This document shows, piece after piece, positions 13,929 to 21,349 of a stretch of 31,426 bases of DNA. A program made the translations under genes and the position numbers. The notes below the pieces were generated by a model. It worked only from the letters and a program-made list of their open reading frames with translations, ran no database searches and had not been told where the DNA came from. Source of the DNA: an uncultured Bacilli bacterium (GTDB lineage Bacteria > Bacillota_I > Bacilli_A > RF39 > UBA660); NCBI GenBank assembly GCA_934183165.1, contig CAKPRZ010000010.1:1-31426 (forward strand). Direction: 5' to 3'. Positions within the stretch are counted from its first letter, which is position 1. Every line of letters begins with the position of its first letter.

Positions 13929-15020
13929 CTATGCTTCCAACAACTCCTGATATTTATTTATAAAGTAGTCATCAGTCATTCCCGCAATATAATCGATTAT
14001 AATTCTTTCAATTCTAGTTGATTTTATATAGTCTTGATTCATATTATTCAAGAATTCAGTATATATACTACTTTCATATTTTTTTTCATTTAGGTCATTA
14101 TAATATTTATCATATAAAGCTTTAAATGCATTGTTGTAATAAATTTTTTTAGCATCTTTATTAACCTTGTAATATATCTGTTCATAATTAAAGTTTTTTA
14201 AAAGTTCCAAAGCATCAAATACCTTTGTACTTAATTTTATATAGTTTTTACCAGTACTATTATCAACTATGTCCGTAACAATAGTATTAACAATATCTCT
14301 ATTATTATTACCTAATACTTTTGTAATTTCTTCAGGAATGTCACTTCTTTTAAGCAATTTTAGTCCAATCGCATCTTCTATATCTTTACCAATATATGCG
14401 ATTACATCACTTATTCTAACTACACATCCTTCTAGAGTCATCGGTCTCATTTCTTTCGAAACATCATTATTTTTTAAAGCATCTTGATATTCTTTTAAAA
14501 ACTGTTCTTTTGTTTTCTTCACTGGACTATATATATTATTCAATACTTCCCCATTATGACACATAATTCCATCTAAAACCTGAATAGTTAAATTAAGTCC
14601 TTTTCCACCTTGTTCTAAGCACATATAATTCCTTACACTTTGAATATTATGCATAAAGGCTTCTTCTAGATTTTCTTTAGCAATATTATTAAGGAAGGAC
14701 TCACCTAAGTGCCCTATCGGGCAATGACCAACATCGTGTCCCAAAGCAATAGCTTCAATTAAATCTTCATTTAAATTAAGCATTCTACCAAGAGTTCTAG
14801 CTATTTTACTAACCATAATAACATGAGTTATACGTTTTGTTATATGATCATTCTCAGTAAAAGAAAAGACTTGCGTTTTATCTATATATCTATTAAAAGA
14901 TGGAGAATATATAATTCTATCAGCATCATGAAGAAAAGGTGGACGCTTATCTTCCTCTTCAGGATTAAGCCTTATTGCATCCTTATCTTGACAAGCATAT
15001 TTCGATAAATTATTATTCAT
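13929..15020 (-). CDS. dGTPase-like HD-domain phosphohydrolase
   Basis: 363 residues. The HD metal site is visible: His66 (THVIMVSKIARTL), His95-Asp96 (ALGHDVGHCPIGHLGE) and a later Asp in VRISDVIAYIGKD. The N-terminal RPPFLHDADRIIYSPSFNRYIDKTQVF matches the substrate-pocket region of dNTP triphosphohydrolases (dGTPase family), which turn dNTP into deoxynucleoside and triphosphate. The family's exact nucleotide preference varies. The start is supported by AAGGAAGTG and lies three bases after the trhP2 stop, so it is the last gene of the trhP1-trhP2 operon. It occupies the place where B. subtilis has udk, so a nucleotide-metabolism gene is kept in this slot. Confidence 0.88.
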   Translation of the reverse strand: MNNNLSKYACQDKDAIRLNPEEEDKRPPFLHDADRIIYSPSFNRYIDKTQVFSFTENDHITKRITHVIMVSKIARTLGRMLNLNEDLIEAIALGHDVGHCPIGHLGESFLNNIAKENLEEAFMHNIQSVRNYMCLEQGGKGLNLTIQVLDGIMCHNGEVLNNIYSPVKKTKEQFLKEYQDALKNNDVSKEMRPMTLEGCVVRISDVIAYIGKDIEDAIGLKLLKRSDIPEEITKVLGNNNRDIVNTIVTDIVDNSTGKNYIKLSTKVFDALELLKNFNYEQIYYKVNKDAKKIYYNNAFKALYDKYYNDLNEKKYESSIYTEFLNNMNQDYIKSTRIERIIIDYIAGMTDDYFINKYQELLEA

Positions 15021-15022
15021 AA

Positions 15023-16213
15023 TTACACTTCCTTAACTTTAATTCTCATCATTGAATACTTTTCTATTATTTTATTTGTTTGGAGTTTTAATTTAATTAC
15101 TTCTTCTGGGTGTCTTGCTACTCCAATAGGGTTCATATCATCATCATAAACTTCATCAATTATAAACGAAATCACAGCTCCTTTAGGAGTAAACACTTCA
15201 ACTTCCCAGCCTTTTTCAAAATAATTTCTTTCTAAAAGTGTCAATATACCAGAATCTTTATCATAATTTGTTATTAGACCTAAATAATCCTGATTAGATA
15301 ATTCTTGTCTACCTGTATAATATTGATCCTTATAACCAGCTTTTTTCATAAAGTAATGTGTGCTAGTTTCTCTATTCGCAACTCTATTTAATACATTTAC
15401 TTGTTTATTCAAGAATTCATCAGTCAAAGTTTTATTATAACAAGCATCTATTATTTTCCTGTAACTACCAATAACTGTAGCTAAATAGTATAATGATCGC
15501 ATTCTTCCTTCTACTTTTAATGATGCCACATTAATATCTATCAAGTCTTTAATATATTTTGACATATTTAAATCTTTTGTAGCCATAGTAAATTTATCTT
15601 CACCATCTTCTAGGTCAAAAGCAAATCTACAAACTTGACTACAACCACCTCTATTAGAATCTCTATTTGTTAAATAATTAGATAAAACGCATCTACCACT
15701 ATAGAAAGTACACATAGCTCCATGGATAAACACTTCTATATCTATTCCTGTTTTATCTATTATTTCTTTTATTTCATCCTTGGATAATTCCCTTGCTAGA
15801 ACGACTCTATCTACACCTTCTTCTTTAAAAAACATAGTACTTAACGTGTTTGTAGTACATGCTTGAGTACTAAGATGAACCTCAACATCATATTTACTTT
15901 TAATATGACTTATTATAAATGGATCACTAACAATAAATGCATCAATTCCCGCTTCAACTACATCACTAATATATTCATCTACTCCATTTATATCTTCATT
16001 ATGAAATACTATATTTAAAGTCAAATAAACTTTTTTACCTAAATTATGTGCAAATGTACAAGCCTCTTTTATTTCTTCAAGACTAAAATTAGTTGCATTT
16101 GCTCTCAAGCTATATTTTAATCCACCAATATATACTGCATCAGCGCCATATAAAAGTGTTATTTTTAATCTTTCTAAATCACCTGCAGGAGATAAAAGTT
16201 CTATTTTTTTCAT
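15023..16213 (-). CDS. trhP2: tRNA 5-hydroxyuridine synthesis protein, U32 family (TrhP2/YrrO-like)
   Basis: 396 residues, U32 family. The chain shows ELLSPAGDLERLKITLLYGADAVYIGG at the N-terminus, a TIM-barrel-like body, the conserved Cys cluster GAMCTFYSGRCVLSNYL with RGGCSQVCR (likely Fe-S ligands), KVEGRMRSLYYLATV, and a C-terminal beta domain. The family was first called peptidase U32; B. subtilis YrrN/YrrO and E. coli TrhP are now known to act with prephenate in making 5-hydroxyuridine at tRNA position 34. It directly follows its partner trhP1 (1-base gap) and precedes the HD gene. The product is methylated by TrmR, encoded upstream. Strong ribosome site GGGGGAA. Confidence 0.93.
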   Translation of the reverse strand: MKKIELLSPAGDLERLKITLLYGADAVYIGGLKYSLRANATNFSLEEIKEACTFAHNLGKKVYLTLNIVFHNEDINGVDEYISDVVEAGIDAFIVSDPFIISHIKSKYDVEVHLSTQACTTNTLSTMFFKEEGVDRVVLARELSKDEIKEIIDKTGIDIEVFIHGAMCTFYSGRCVLSNYLTNRDSNRGGCSQVCRFAFDLEDGEDKFTMATKDLNMSKYIKDLIDINVASLKVEGRMRSLYYLATVIGSYRKIIDACYNKTLTDEFLNKQVNVLNRVANRETSTHYFMKKAGYKDQYYTGRQELSNQDYLGLITNYDKDSGILTLLERNYFEKGWEVEVFTPKGAVISFIIDEVYDDDMNPIGVARHPEEVIKLKLQTNKIIEKYSMMRIKVKEV

Positions 16214-16214
16214 A

Positions 16215-17096
16215 TTAATTCCCCCTACTTCTAGTTTCTTCTTTTACTTTAAAAATTGTTTTATTAAACAAAAACGAAGTGTTAGATCCAATTATTTTAT
16301 AACTTTTTTCTATATTTTCTTTAACATCGTTACCTCCGATGACATTATTAATAATATTTAATAATTCAACTATTGTATCACTATCCATTAATGATTCGTC
16401 GACAACACTGTATGTAATTCCCGCTTTTAAAAAATCAGGTAATACTTCTATTCCATTAAAAATAGTTTTTGTTTTTATTATAGTACCTTCATTTCCTTCT
16501 CTAATTAAATAAGAATGAGTACCAATTTTTATTTCTTTTACCTTATTATCGTACTCTTTATTAATACTAGTATAGTAATTTGTTAAAAGGCTTCTTCTAG
16601 AAAGCGACATAATTTGATGAGACACAACATTAAAAAGAAAATTCATATTACTTTTTTCATTTATTTCTAGTATTTCTTTTTTAGTTATTTCACCAGACAA
16701 ATAACCATATTTTACTCCTTTATCATAATAATAATTACATGTATTATAGTTACTAACCATATGAGTTTGATTCCATACCAAGTCAAAAGTTAAATTAAGT
16801 TTTTTCTTAAGATAAAGAATAGCTAAGTCATAGAAAAAAATCCCTTTTATATCAAGCTTACTTAACTGTTGTAACTTTTCCTGTATATCATTTAATTCAT
16901 TGTTAAAAATAGATTTATTTATCGCAACAAATACATCTTTATCCCTATATGTATCAATTATATTTTCAATTTCATTCAAAGTAAAAGTATCATTAAAATC
17001 AACAGAAAAATTTTCCAATCCTAAAATTATTCCATCACAATTATTAATATATTTTAAAACATGCTCTTTTTTATCTATTTTTACTAATACTTTCAT
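16215..17096 (-). CDS. trhP1: U32-family TrhP1/YrrN-like protein
   Basis: 293 residues. By position (immediately before trhP2) and shape it is the YrrN/TrhP1 partner. Parts of the U32 barrel are visible: CDGIILGLENFSVDF, VFVAINKSIFNNEL, IKGIFFYDLAILYLKKKLN and VWNQTHMVSNYNTCNYYYDKGVKYGYLSGEIT. The Cys cluster of the longer partner is absent, as is its C-terminal beta domain. The likely role is a non-catalytic or scaffold partner in 5-hydroxyuridine formation; divergence is high, so it is less certain than trhP2. The start ATG 17096 has GGAAGTGATAGG upstream, and a good promoter (17127-17155) begins a new operon here. Confidence 0.8.
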   Translation of the reverse strand: MKVLVKIDKKEHVLKYINNCDGIILGLENFSVDFNDTFTLNEIENIIDTYRDKDVFVAINKSIFNNELNDIQEKLQQLSKLDIKGIFFYDLAILYLKKKLNLTFDLVWNQTHMVSNYNTCNYYYDKGVKYGYLSGEITKKEILEINEKSNMNFLFNVVSHQIMSLSRRSLLTNYYTSINKEYDNKVKEIKIGTHSYLIREGNEGTIIKTKTIFNGIEVLPDFLKAGITYSVVDESLMDSDTIVELLNIINNVIGGNDVKENIEKSYKIIGSNTSFLFNKTIFKVKEETRSRGN

Positions 17097-17126
17097 CCTA
17101 TCACTTCCAAACTTTTATTCCAACTT

Positions 17127-17155
17127 ATTATAGCATTTTGATAAAGTTTTGTAAA
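17127..17155 (-). promoter_or_regulatory. Promoter of the trhP1-trhP2-dGTPase operon
   Basis: TTTACA -35 (17150-17155), 17 bases, perfect TATAAT -10 (17127-17132) preceded by TGC (extended -10). The -35 lies inside the T tract of the preceding terminator, so the two units are packed with no spare sequence. Confidence 0.7.
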
Positions 17156-17176
17156 AGAAAAGAGGATATCTCCTCT
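17152..17176 (-). terminator. Terminator of the ireB-to-GNAT operon
   Basis: AGAGGA/TCCTCT stem (17161-17166 with 17171-17176) with a GATA loop on the minus strand, then a T-rich tail. The GNAT stop codon (17175-17177) overlaps the stem. Confidence 0.75.
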
Positions 17177-17552
17177 ACTTATCATTCAATACAGTCACAT
17201 ATGTTACAATATCATCATCTTGTGAAATTTTAAGAAACTTTTTACTAATCATTCTTTTTATTACTAAATCTTTTGAATTAACATAGCAATACATCGATTT
17301 AACACCTATTTTTTTTAGTTCTTCTAGCAAATAAGATAATAAGGTATTGCCATATCCATTTCCTCTATATTCTTTTTTTATATATAGATTAAAGTAATTA
17401 TATTTACTGTTATCAACAGAAATATCAATAATACCATACCCTAAAATTAGTTTATCGTTTTTAATAACGTATACAGAAGATTTTTCAGTCAAATCAAATA
17501 GACTTTTAAAATCATTAAAATTTATGCTTTTAATTTGTTCAAATTTTATCAT
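17175..17552 (-). CDS. GNAT-family N-acetyltransferase
   Basis: 125 residues from ATG 17552, set by GAGGAAC upstream; earlier in-frame starts overlap the previous gene and lack a site. The acetyl-CoA signature is present: YNYFNLYIKKEYRGNGYGNTLLSYLLEEL (motif A, RGNGYG), followed by a MYCYVNSKDLVIKRMISKKFLKI segment typical of motif B. The N-terminal part is short. The substrate is unknown; GNATs acetylate small molecules, proteins or antibiotics. It is the last of three cassette genes between trmR and trhP1, one base after the ParB-like gene, which suggests they act together. Confidence 0.85.
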   Translation of the reverse strand: MIKFEQIKSINFNDFKSLFDLTEKSSVYVIKNDKLILGYGIIDISVDNSKYNYFNLYIKKEYRGNGYGNTLLSYLLEELKKIGVKSMYCYVNSKDLVIKRMISKKFLKISQDDDIVTYVTVLNDK

Positions 17553-17553
17553 A

Positions 17554-18393
17554 TTATAGTTCCTCAACTTTACTAGGTGTAATTTCATCATTTAACTGTA
17601 AATCGTATATATTATTATTAACGAATTGATAAAAGCTAGGATATTTGCTGGCATAATGAACAATACCTTCATAGTATAATGGATCTTGTAAGCTTTGAAG
17701 AGCAACTTTTCTTGCCTTTGAAAGTAATTCAGTATCATTTAAACACTCTCTACTACCATCTAAATAAAGTATTTCCATTTTATCAGTACGTCTTAATGTA
17801 ACAGGAGCAAATTCATCTCTAATTCTATCTATTGATGGGTCTTCCTGCAAGAAAAACTTAGAATATGTTTTCAAGTAATCCTTTTTAGAAAGTTTTACTG
17901 GTATTGTATATTTTTCATTTAATTTTTGAACTGCTTCAACATCATCACTTATCTTAGAATACTCCATTAAATAAAGAGTTCTAAGTACAGAATATCTATG
18001 TAATCCATTTACAGATATTGCAAATTTATTATATTCTAATTCTTCTACAAAAATAGGTTCACTGTAAAAACTATTTTGCAATTTTTCTAATATTTCATCA
18101 CTATCATATTCTAAAAGTCCAATACTTCTTGTTTGATAAGTACTTCCATTATTATCAAAGTAATAGCTTAAACTTTGAAAAACATTTGAAGGTACATCTC
18201 TAAATTCTCTATCATATCCTAAAATATCTGCGATACTAACAAAAGCATCAACAGTATCTTTATCAACACCATATTTAGCTATTAATGTATTTATTTCTTC
18301 TCTATTTAATATATATCCTAAGTTACCAAGCCTGCCAAATGTTTCATCAGTGATATTATTTCTTTTTAAATAATCTTCAATTAAACAATTCAT
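17554..18393 (-). CDS. ParB/sulfiredoxin-fold-like protein of unknown function
   Basis: 279 residues. The centre (about 111-170) resembles the ParB/Srx nuclease-like fold: EPIFVEELEYNKFAISVNGLHRYSVLRTL followed by a strand (YTIPVKLSKKDYL). The box G-x-H-R (Gly130, His132, Arg133) matches ParB/Srx families, but the catalytic Cys of true sulfiredoxins (GCHR) is Leu131 here. The N-terminus (about 1-60) is helical, with a repeat-like DETFGRLGNLGYILN; the C-terminus is helical without a clear domain. No ATPase partner (ParA) or parS site is near, so chromosome partitioning is unlikely. It could be a nucleotide-binding or regulatory protein acting with DUF1653 and GNAT. The fold is inferred from a short motif. 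Confidence 0.65.
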   Translation of the reverse strand: MNCLIEDYLKRNNITDETFGRLGNLGYILNREEINTLIAKYGVDKDTVDAFVSIADILGYDREFRDVPSNVFQSLSYYFDNNGSTYQTRSIGLLEYDSDEILEKLQNSFYSEPIFVEELEYNKFAISVNGLHRYSVLRTLYLMEYSKISDDVEAVQKLNEKYTIPVKLSKKDYLKTYSKFFLQEDPSIDRIRDEFAPVTLRRTDKMEILYLDGSRECLNDTELLSKARKVALQSLQDPLYYEGIVHYASKYPSFYQFVNNNIYDLQLNDEITPSKVEEL

Positions 18394-18397
18394 ATAA

Positions 18398-18616
18398 TTA
18401 TTTTACTTCCTCAAATCTATACTTTTGCTTTACATTTTTATATTTTTCATGATCAACTTCACTAATGAACATATCATATGGTCTTGCCCATATTTTACCA
18501 TCATGTACATATACAACTAAATCTTCCATAGTTTCAGTATGTTTACAAATACCAATCACATATACAAGATGACCTTTAAAGTGTCTATATATTGTTTTTT
18601 CCTTTACTTCAGTCAC
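18398..18616 (-). CDS. DUF1653 domain protein
   Basis: 72 residues starting at GTG 18616, seven bases after AGGAGG. It carries the DUF1653 pattern: IYRHFKGHLVYVIGICKHTETMEDLVVY, then IWARPYDMFISEV and a closing KYRFEEVK. DUF1653 is a small beta domain of unknown function, often stand-alone in Firmicutes. The start overlaps the end of trmR by 8 bases, so it is translationally coupled to the tRNA methyltransferase; the ParB-like gene follows 4 bases later. Confidence 0.85.
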   Translation of the reverse strand: MTEVKEKTIYRHFKGHLVYVIGICKHTETMEDLVVYVHDGKIWARPYDMFISEVDHEKYKNVKQKYRFEEVK

Positions 18617-19208
18617 TACAATTCCTCCTAGATATAGATATTCCATCACCAACATCTAAAAATTTAGTTTCAAATTCTTGATTAGATTTTAAAAATTCAA
18701 TATAACTTCTTATTTTTCTAACTAAACCTCTGACATTTCTACTTTCAATTTCTTCTAATGGGGTCGCTACTAATCCATGAAATTTAAGGTTATCTGTTAT
18801 AATATAACCATCTTGATTTAAATTAGTTTGAAACCTCTTGAAAAAATTAATATTTTGACCCTTGGCAGCATCAATAAATATCAAATCAAATTTTTTATCT
18901 TTATCAAAATTAACATTCATAGCATCCGCAAATATTAGAGTTATTCTATTATTTAAATTCTCTCTATCAACATTTTTAACAGCTTGTTTATATCTTTTTT
19001 CGTCACGTTCTATTGTAGTTACTTTAATACTGTTCCTAATACTAGCCATTCTAATCGCAGAATAACCAACTGCCGTACCTATTTCAAGAATATTCTCTAT
19101 ATTATTATCTCTTATGAAATCTAATAAAAATTCTATTCCTTCATCTTGCATAATAGGCACATTTTTTTCTAATGCATCATTTTTTATTTGTAAAATATCA
19201 TCATTCAT
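18609..19208 (-). CDS. trmR: tRNA 5-hydroxyuridine methyltransferase (YrrM/TrmR)
   Basis: 199 residues, class I SAM-dependent O-methyltransferase of the catechol-OMT-like family. Motif I is ILEIGTAVGYSAIRMA, motif II VTTIERDEKRY, and FDLIFIDAAKGQ and IITDNLKFHGL mark the metal/substrate side. B. subtilis YrrM (TrmR) methylates 5-hydroxyuridine-34 to 5-methoxyuridine in several tRNAs, and its gene lies between yrrL (mltG) and yrrN (trhP1). The same upstream neighbour and operon order are kept here, which supports the assignment. The start at ATG 19208 overlaps the mltG stop as TAATG; ATG 19217 is possible but too close to its ribosome site. Downstream the order is broken by the three-gene cassette. 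Confidence 0.9.
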   Translation of the reverse strand: MNDDILQIKNDALEKNVPIMQDEGIEFLLDFIRDNNIENILEIGTAVGYSAIRMASIRNSIKVTTIERDEKRYKQAVKNVDRENLNNRITLIFADAMNVNFDKDKKFDLIFIDAAKGQNINFFKRFQTNLNQDGYIITDNLKFHGLVATPLEEIESRNVRGLVRKIRSYIEFLKSNQEFETKFLDVGDGISISRRNCSD

Positions 19209-20284
19209 TACAACCATTTCCCATTTTTCTTTAATTCTTTTATTTTACTATCAAATTCTTTCTTAGTCTTAAAGAAATATACATTTGTATCTTTATCAGC
19301 AACAAAGTATAAATAATCAGTTTTAGGAGCATTTAAAACAGCTTTTATACTTGATTCACTAGGATTACAAATAGGTCCAGTTGGAAGTCCTAAATTAGAT
19401 AAAAGTCTAGTATTATATCCACTTTTATAGTTAAAGTTAGCAGTATTATGACATAATGTAGTATCATCTATTTTTTGCGCATAGCAAGCAGTTACATCAC
19501 TACCTAAACTTATTTTTTTATTTAATCTATTGTAGAAAACGCTAGCAATATTAGGTCTATCTTTATCATTAAGCCCTTCTAATTCTACAATGGACGCTAA
19601 AGTTATTATCTCTCTAGTTGATAAATCACTTTTTTCTATTTCTTTTTTATATTTTGTCAAGACTTTATCTGTTTCTTGAAGCATTTTATTAAATATAGTT
19701 TCTACGGTTATATTTTTATTTTCAAAAACATAGGTATTTGGATATAAATATCCCTCTAATTTATAGAAAGTCCCCTTTTTTTCTATATCGTTATCTATGA
19801 ACCAATATTTATCAGCAAGCTTTTTAATATATTCTGTATCATTAGATTTAGCAATAACTAATTCATATTTATTATTTGTATTATCACTAATTGTCTTAGC
19901 AATACTACGCATATTTTTTCCTTCTTTAAATGTGATTGTTACCTCGTTAGGATTATAACCTTTTCCACTATTAATTAAACTAGCTATTTCTTTTGCAGTC
20001 ATTGTTCTATTTAATTTATAAGTACTAGCTTGTAGATTTTTAATGTTATTTAATTTTAAGTATACTAAAAAAACTTTATCATTATGAATCAATTTACTAT
20101 TTTCTAAGTTTTTAGCTATCGTTTTTGTTGATGTTCCTGGTTTTATTGTAAATACTACATCAACTTTATCTTTCTTATTTACAGCCGATAATTGACTATT
20201 ATAGAATATCATACCTGCAATTAATAAAACAATTATAGCAATTATAAGTGAAAATATTATTTTCCAAATTTTTTTTAATTTCAT
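19208..20284 (-). CDS. mltG: Endolytic murein transglycosylase MltG (YrrL)
   Basis: 358 residues: a membrane anchor (about 8-28), a LysM-like subdomain outside (about 40-105) and the YceG catalytic domain (about 110-350). The catalytic region reads ITLASIVELEGLNDKDRPNIASVFYNRL, with Glu234 in the position of the known catalytic Glu. SLGSDVTACYA, YNTRLLSNLGLPTGPICNPSESSIKAVLNAP and YLYFVADKD follow the family. MltG cuts nascent glycan strands and sets their length. Ribosome site AGAGGT; an 11-bp hairpin lies just upstream, over the yrzB stop codon. It sits in the ireB-ruvX-yrzB-mltG-trmR block known from B. subtilis. Confidence 0.95.
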   Translation of the reverse strand: MKLKKIWKIIFSLIIAIIVLLIAGMIFYNSQLSAVNKKDKVDVVFTIKPGTSTKTIAKNLENSKLIHNDKVFLVYLKLNNIKNLQASTYKLNRTMTAKEIASLINSGKGYNPNEVTITFKEGKNMRSIAKTISDNTNNKYELVIAKSNDTEYIKKLADKYWFIDNDIEKKGTFYKLEGYLYPNTYVFENKNITVETIFNKMLQETDKVLTKYKKEIEKSDLSTREIITLASIVELEGLNDKDRPNIASVFYNRLNKKISLGSDVTACYAQKIDDTTLCHNTANFNYKSGYNTRLLSNLGLPTGPICNPSESSIKAVLNAPKTDYLYFVADKDTNVYFFKTKKEFDSKIKELKKNGKWL

Positions 20285-20300
20285 ATTTTACCTCTTAATA

Positions 20301-20326
20301 AATAACGAGCATTATTGCTCGTTATT
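20301..20326 (-). other. Strong intra-operon hairpin between yrzB and mltG
   Basis: An 11-bp perfect stem (20301-20311 with 20316-20326) and a 4-base loop contain the yrzB stop codon. No T run follows. It lies a few bases before the mltG ribosome site, so it may adjust the mltG/yrzB ratio through RNA stability, processing or partial termination. Confidence 0.5.
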
Positions 20327-20617
20327 ATCAGTATTATTCTCTTCTGTTTTCTTTTTGATTTCTTCTTGTAATGTATTAAGAATTGTTTCAATGATCTTCC
20401 ATTCTTGGTCTGTTTCAATAGGTTCAAGTTTAGGATTCTCTTGTTTTGGATCATAAATTGATGCGAAAACTTGAACATTTCCTTGTTCGTCTTTTGAATT
20501 GTCAGTATAAACTATATAGCTTTTCTTTGTTTCATCACTATCAAAAGTAAACAATATATCACATGTGATTTCTACTCCTTGATCATTAATAACTTTAAAT
20601 GTAGTATTATTTTCCAT
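20312..20617 (-). CDS. DUF1292 protein (YrzB-like)
   Basis: 101 residues, acidic, with the DUF1292 pattern: FKVINDQGVEITCDILFTFDSDETKKSYIVYTD, then VQVFASIYDP and a closing WKIIETILNTLQEE helix. The extra tail is Glu/Asn-rich. The function is unknown; the gene is kept next to ruvX and mltG across Bacilli (B. subtilis yrzB). Ribosome site GGGAGG. It starts two bases after the ruvX stop. Confidence 0.92.
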   Translation of the reverse strand: MENNTTFKVINDQGVEITCDILFTFDSDETKKSYIVYTDNSKDEQGNVQVFASIYDPKQENPKLEPIETDQEWKIIETILNTLQEEIKKKTEENNTDNNEQ

Positions 20618-20619
20618 AT

Positions 20620-21039
20620 CTATTTCCTCCCATTAATATCTAAATACGATTGCAATATTATTGTTGCAGCCATACTATCAATAACTTTCTTTCTTTTTTG
20701 TCTACTAGTATCATTAAGTATTAACAAGTCTGTTGCTTGTTTAGTTGTTAGTCTTTCATCTACTAAATGTACTTTAATATTTAATTTATCTTCTAACTTT
20801 TTTTTAAATTCATAAGATAGTCTTGCTTTTTCACCAAGAGTATTATTCATGTTTTTAGGAAGTCCTAAAACTATTTCGTCAACTCTTTTTTCAATTACTA
20901 AATCACGAATTCTATCAATCAGCATATCATACTCTTCGTTGTGCCTGATAATACCATAACTAGAAGCAATTATCCCACTAGCATCAGATATTGCAATACC
21001 AAGCGTTCTGCTTCCTAAATCAAGTCCTAAATAACGCAT
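20620..21039 (-). CDS. ruvX: Putative Holliday junction resolvase RuvX/YqgF
   Basis: 139 residues, normal for YqgF. RNase H-like fold motifs: YLGLDLGSRTLGIAISD (first Asp), IVLGLPKNMNNTLGEKA, VHLVDERLTT and DSMAATIILQSYL (last Asp). Bacterial YqgF has been tied to Holliday-junction resolution and to pre-16S rRNA 5'-end maturation; the latter fits the RNA-processing flavour of the window. The start overlaps the ireB stop as TAATG (21037-21041), so it is translationally coupled. Confidence 0.95.
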   Translation of the reverse strand: MRYLGLDLGSRTLGIAISDASGIIASSYGIIRHNEEYDMLIDRIRDLVIEKRVDEIVLGLPKNMNNTLGEKARLSYEFKKKLEDKLNIKVHLVDERLTTKQATDLLILNDTSRQKRKKVIDSMAATIILQSYLDINGRK

Positions 21040-21290
21040 TATATTCTCTTTATATATTCACGAAGTAAAACTTCTAATATTTTATTTCTTTCTACTCTAG
21101 TAATTTTACTACGAGCTTCCTTATATGAAGAGATATATCCAGGATCACCACTCATTATATATCCTACTAACTGATTGATTGGATTATAACCTCTTTCTTC
21201 TAACGCTTCATATACATCCTTAATTACGTCTTTTACTATTTCTTCTTCAAAAGACTCTATTGAATAAGCATGAGTTTCACTAATTTCCAT
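21039..21290 (-). CDS. ireB: IreB family regulatory protein (YrzL, DUF965)
   Basis: 83 residues from ATG 21290 (GAGGTGAGG ribosome site). The family core is clear: VIKDVYEALEERGYNPINQLVGYIMSGDPGYISSYKEARSKITRVERNKILEVLLREYI. In Enterococcus, IreB is a substrate of the Ser/Thr kinase IreK and tunes cephalosporin resistance. N-terminal Thr/Ser residues (SETHAYSIES) offer possible phosphosites. No Ser/Thr kinase is in the window. It is first in the operon, from a promoter at 21311-21339. Confidence 0.93.
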   Translation of the reverse strand: MEISETHAYSIESFEEEIVKDVIKDVYEALEERGYNPINQLVGYIMSGDPGYISSYKEARSKITRVERNKILEVLLREYIKRI

Positions 21291-21310
21291 ATCCTCACCT
21301 CTACTATCTA

Positions 21311-21339
21311 ATTTTATCATTTATTATTTAACTAATCAA
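21311..21339 (-). promoter_or_regulatory. Promoter of the ireB-ruvX-yrzB-mltG-trmR operon
   Basis: TTGATT -35 (21334-21339), 17 bases, TAAAAT -10 (21311-21316) preceded by TGA (extended -10). It lies in the 59-base gap after the rhomboid gene. Confidence 0.65.
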
Positions 21340-21349
21340 CCACTTTATT

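Noticed and set aside
17554..18393. Chromosome- or plasmid-partition ParB
   Set aside because: Only the short G-x-H-R box matches; there is no ParA, no parS-like repeats, and no helix-turn-helix of the ParB type was seen.
20281..20478. Minus-strand open frame of 65 codons overlapping yrzB and the mltG leader
   Set aside because: It is in another frame of the DUF1292 gene, has no ribosome site and shows no family features.
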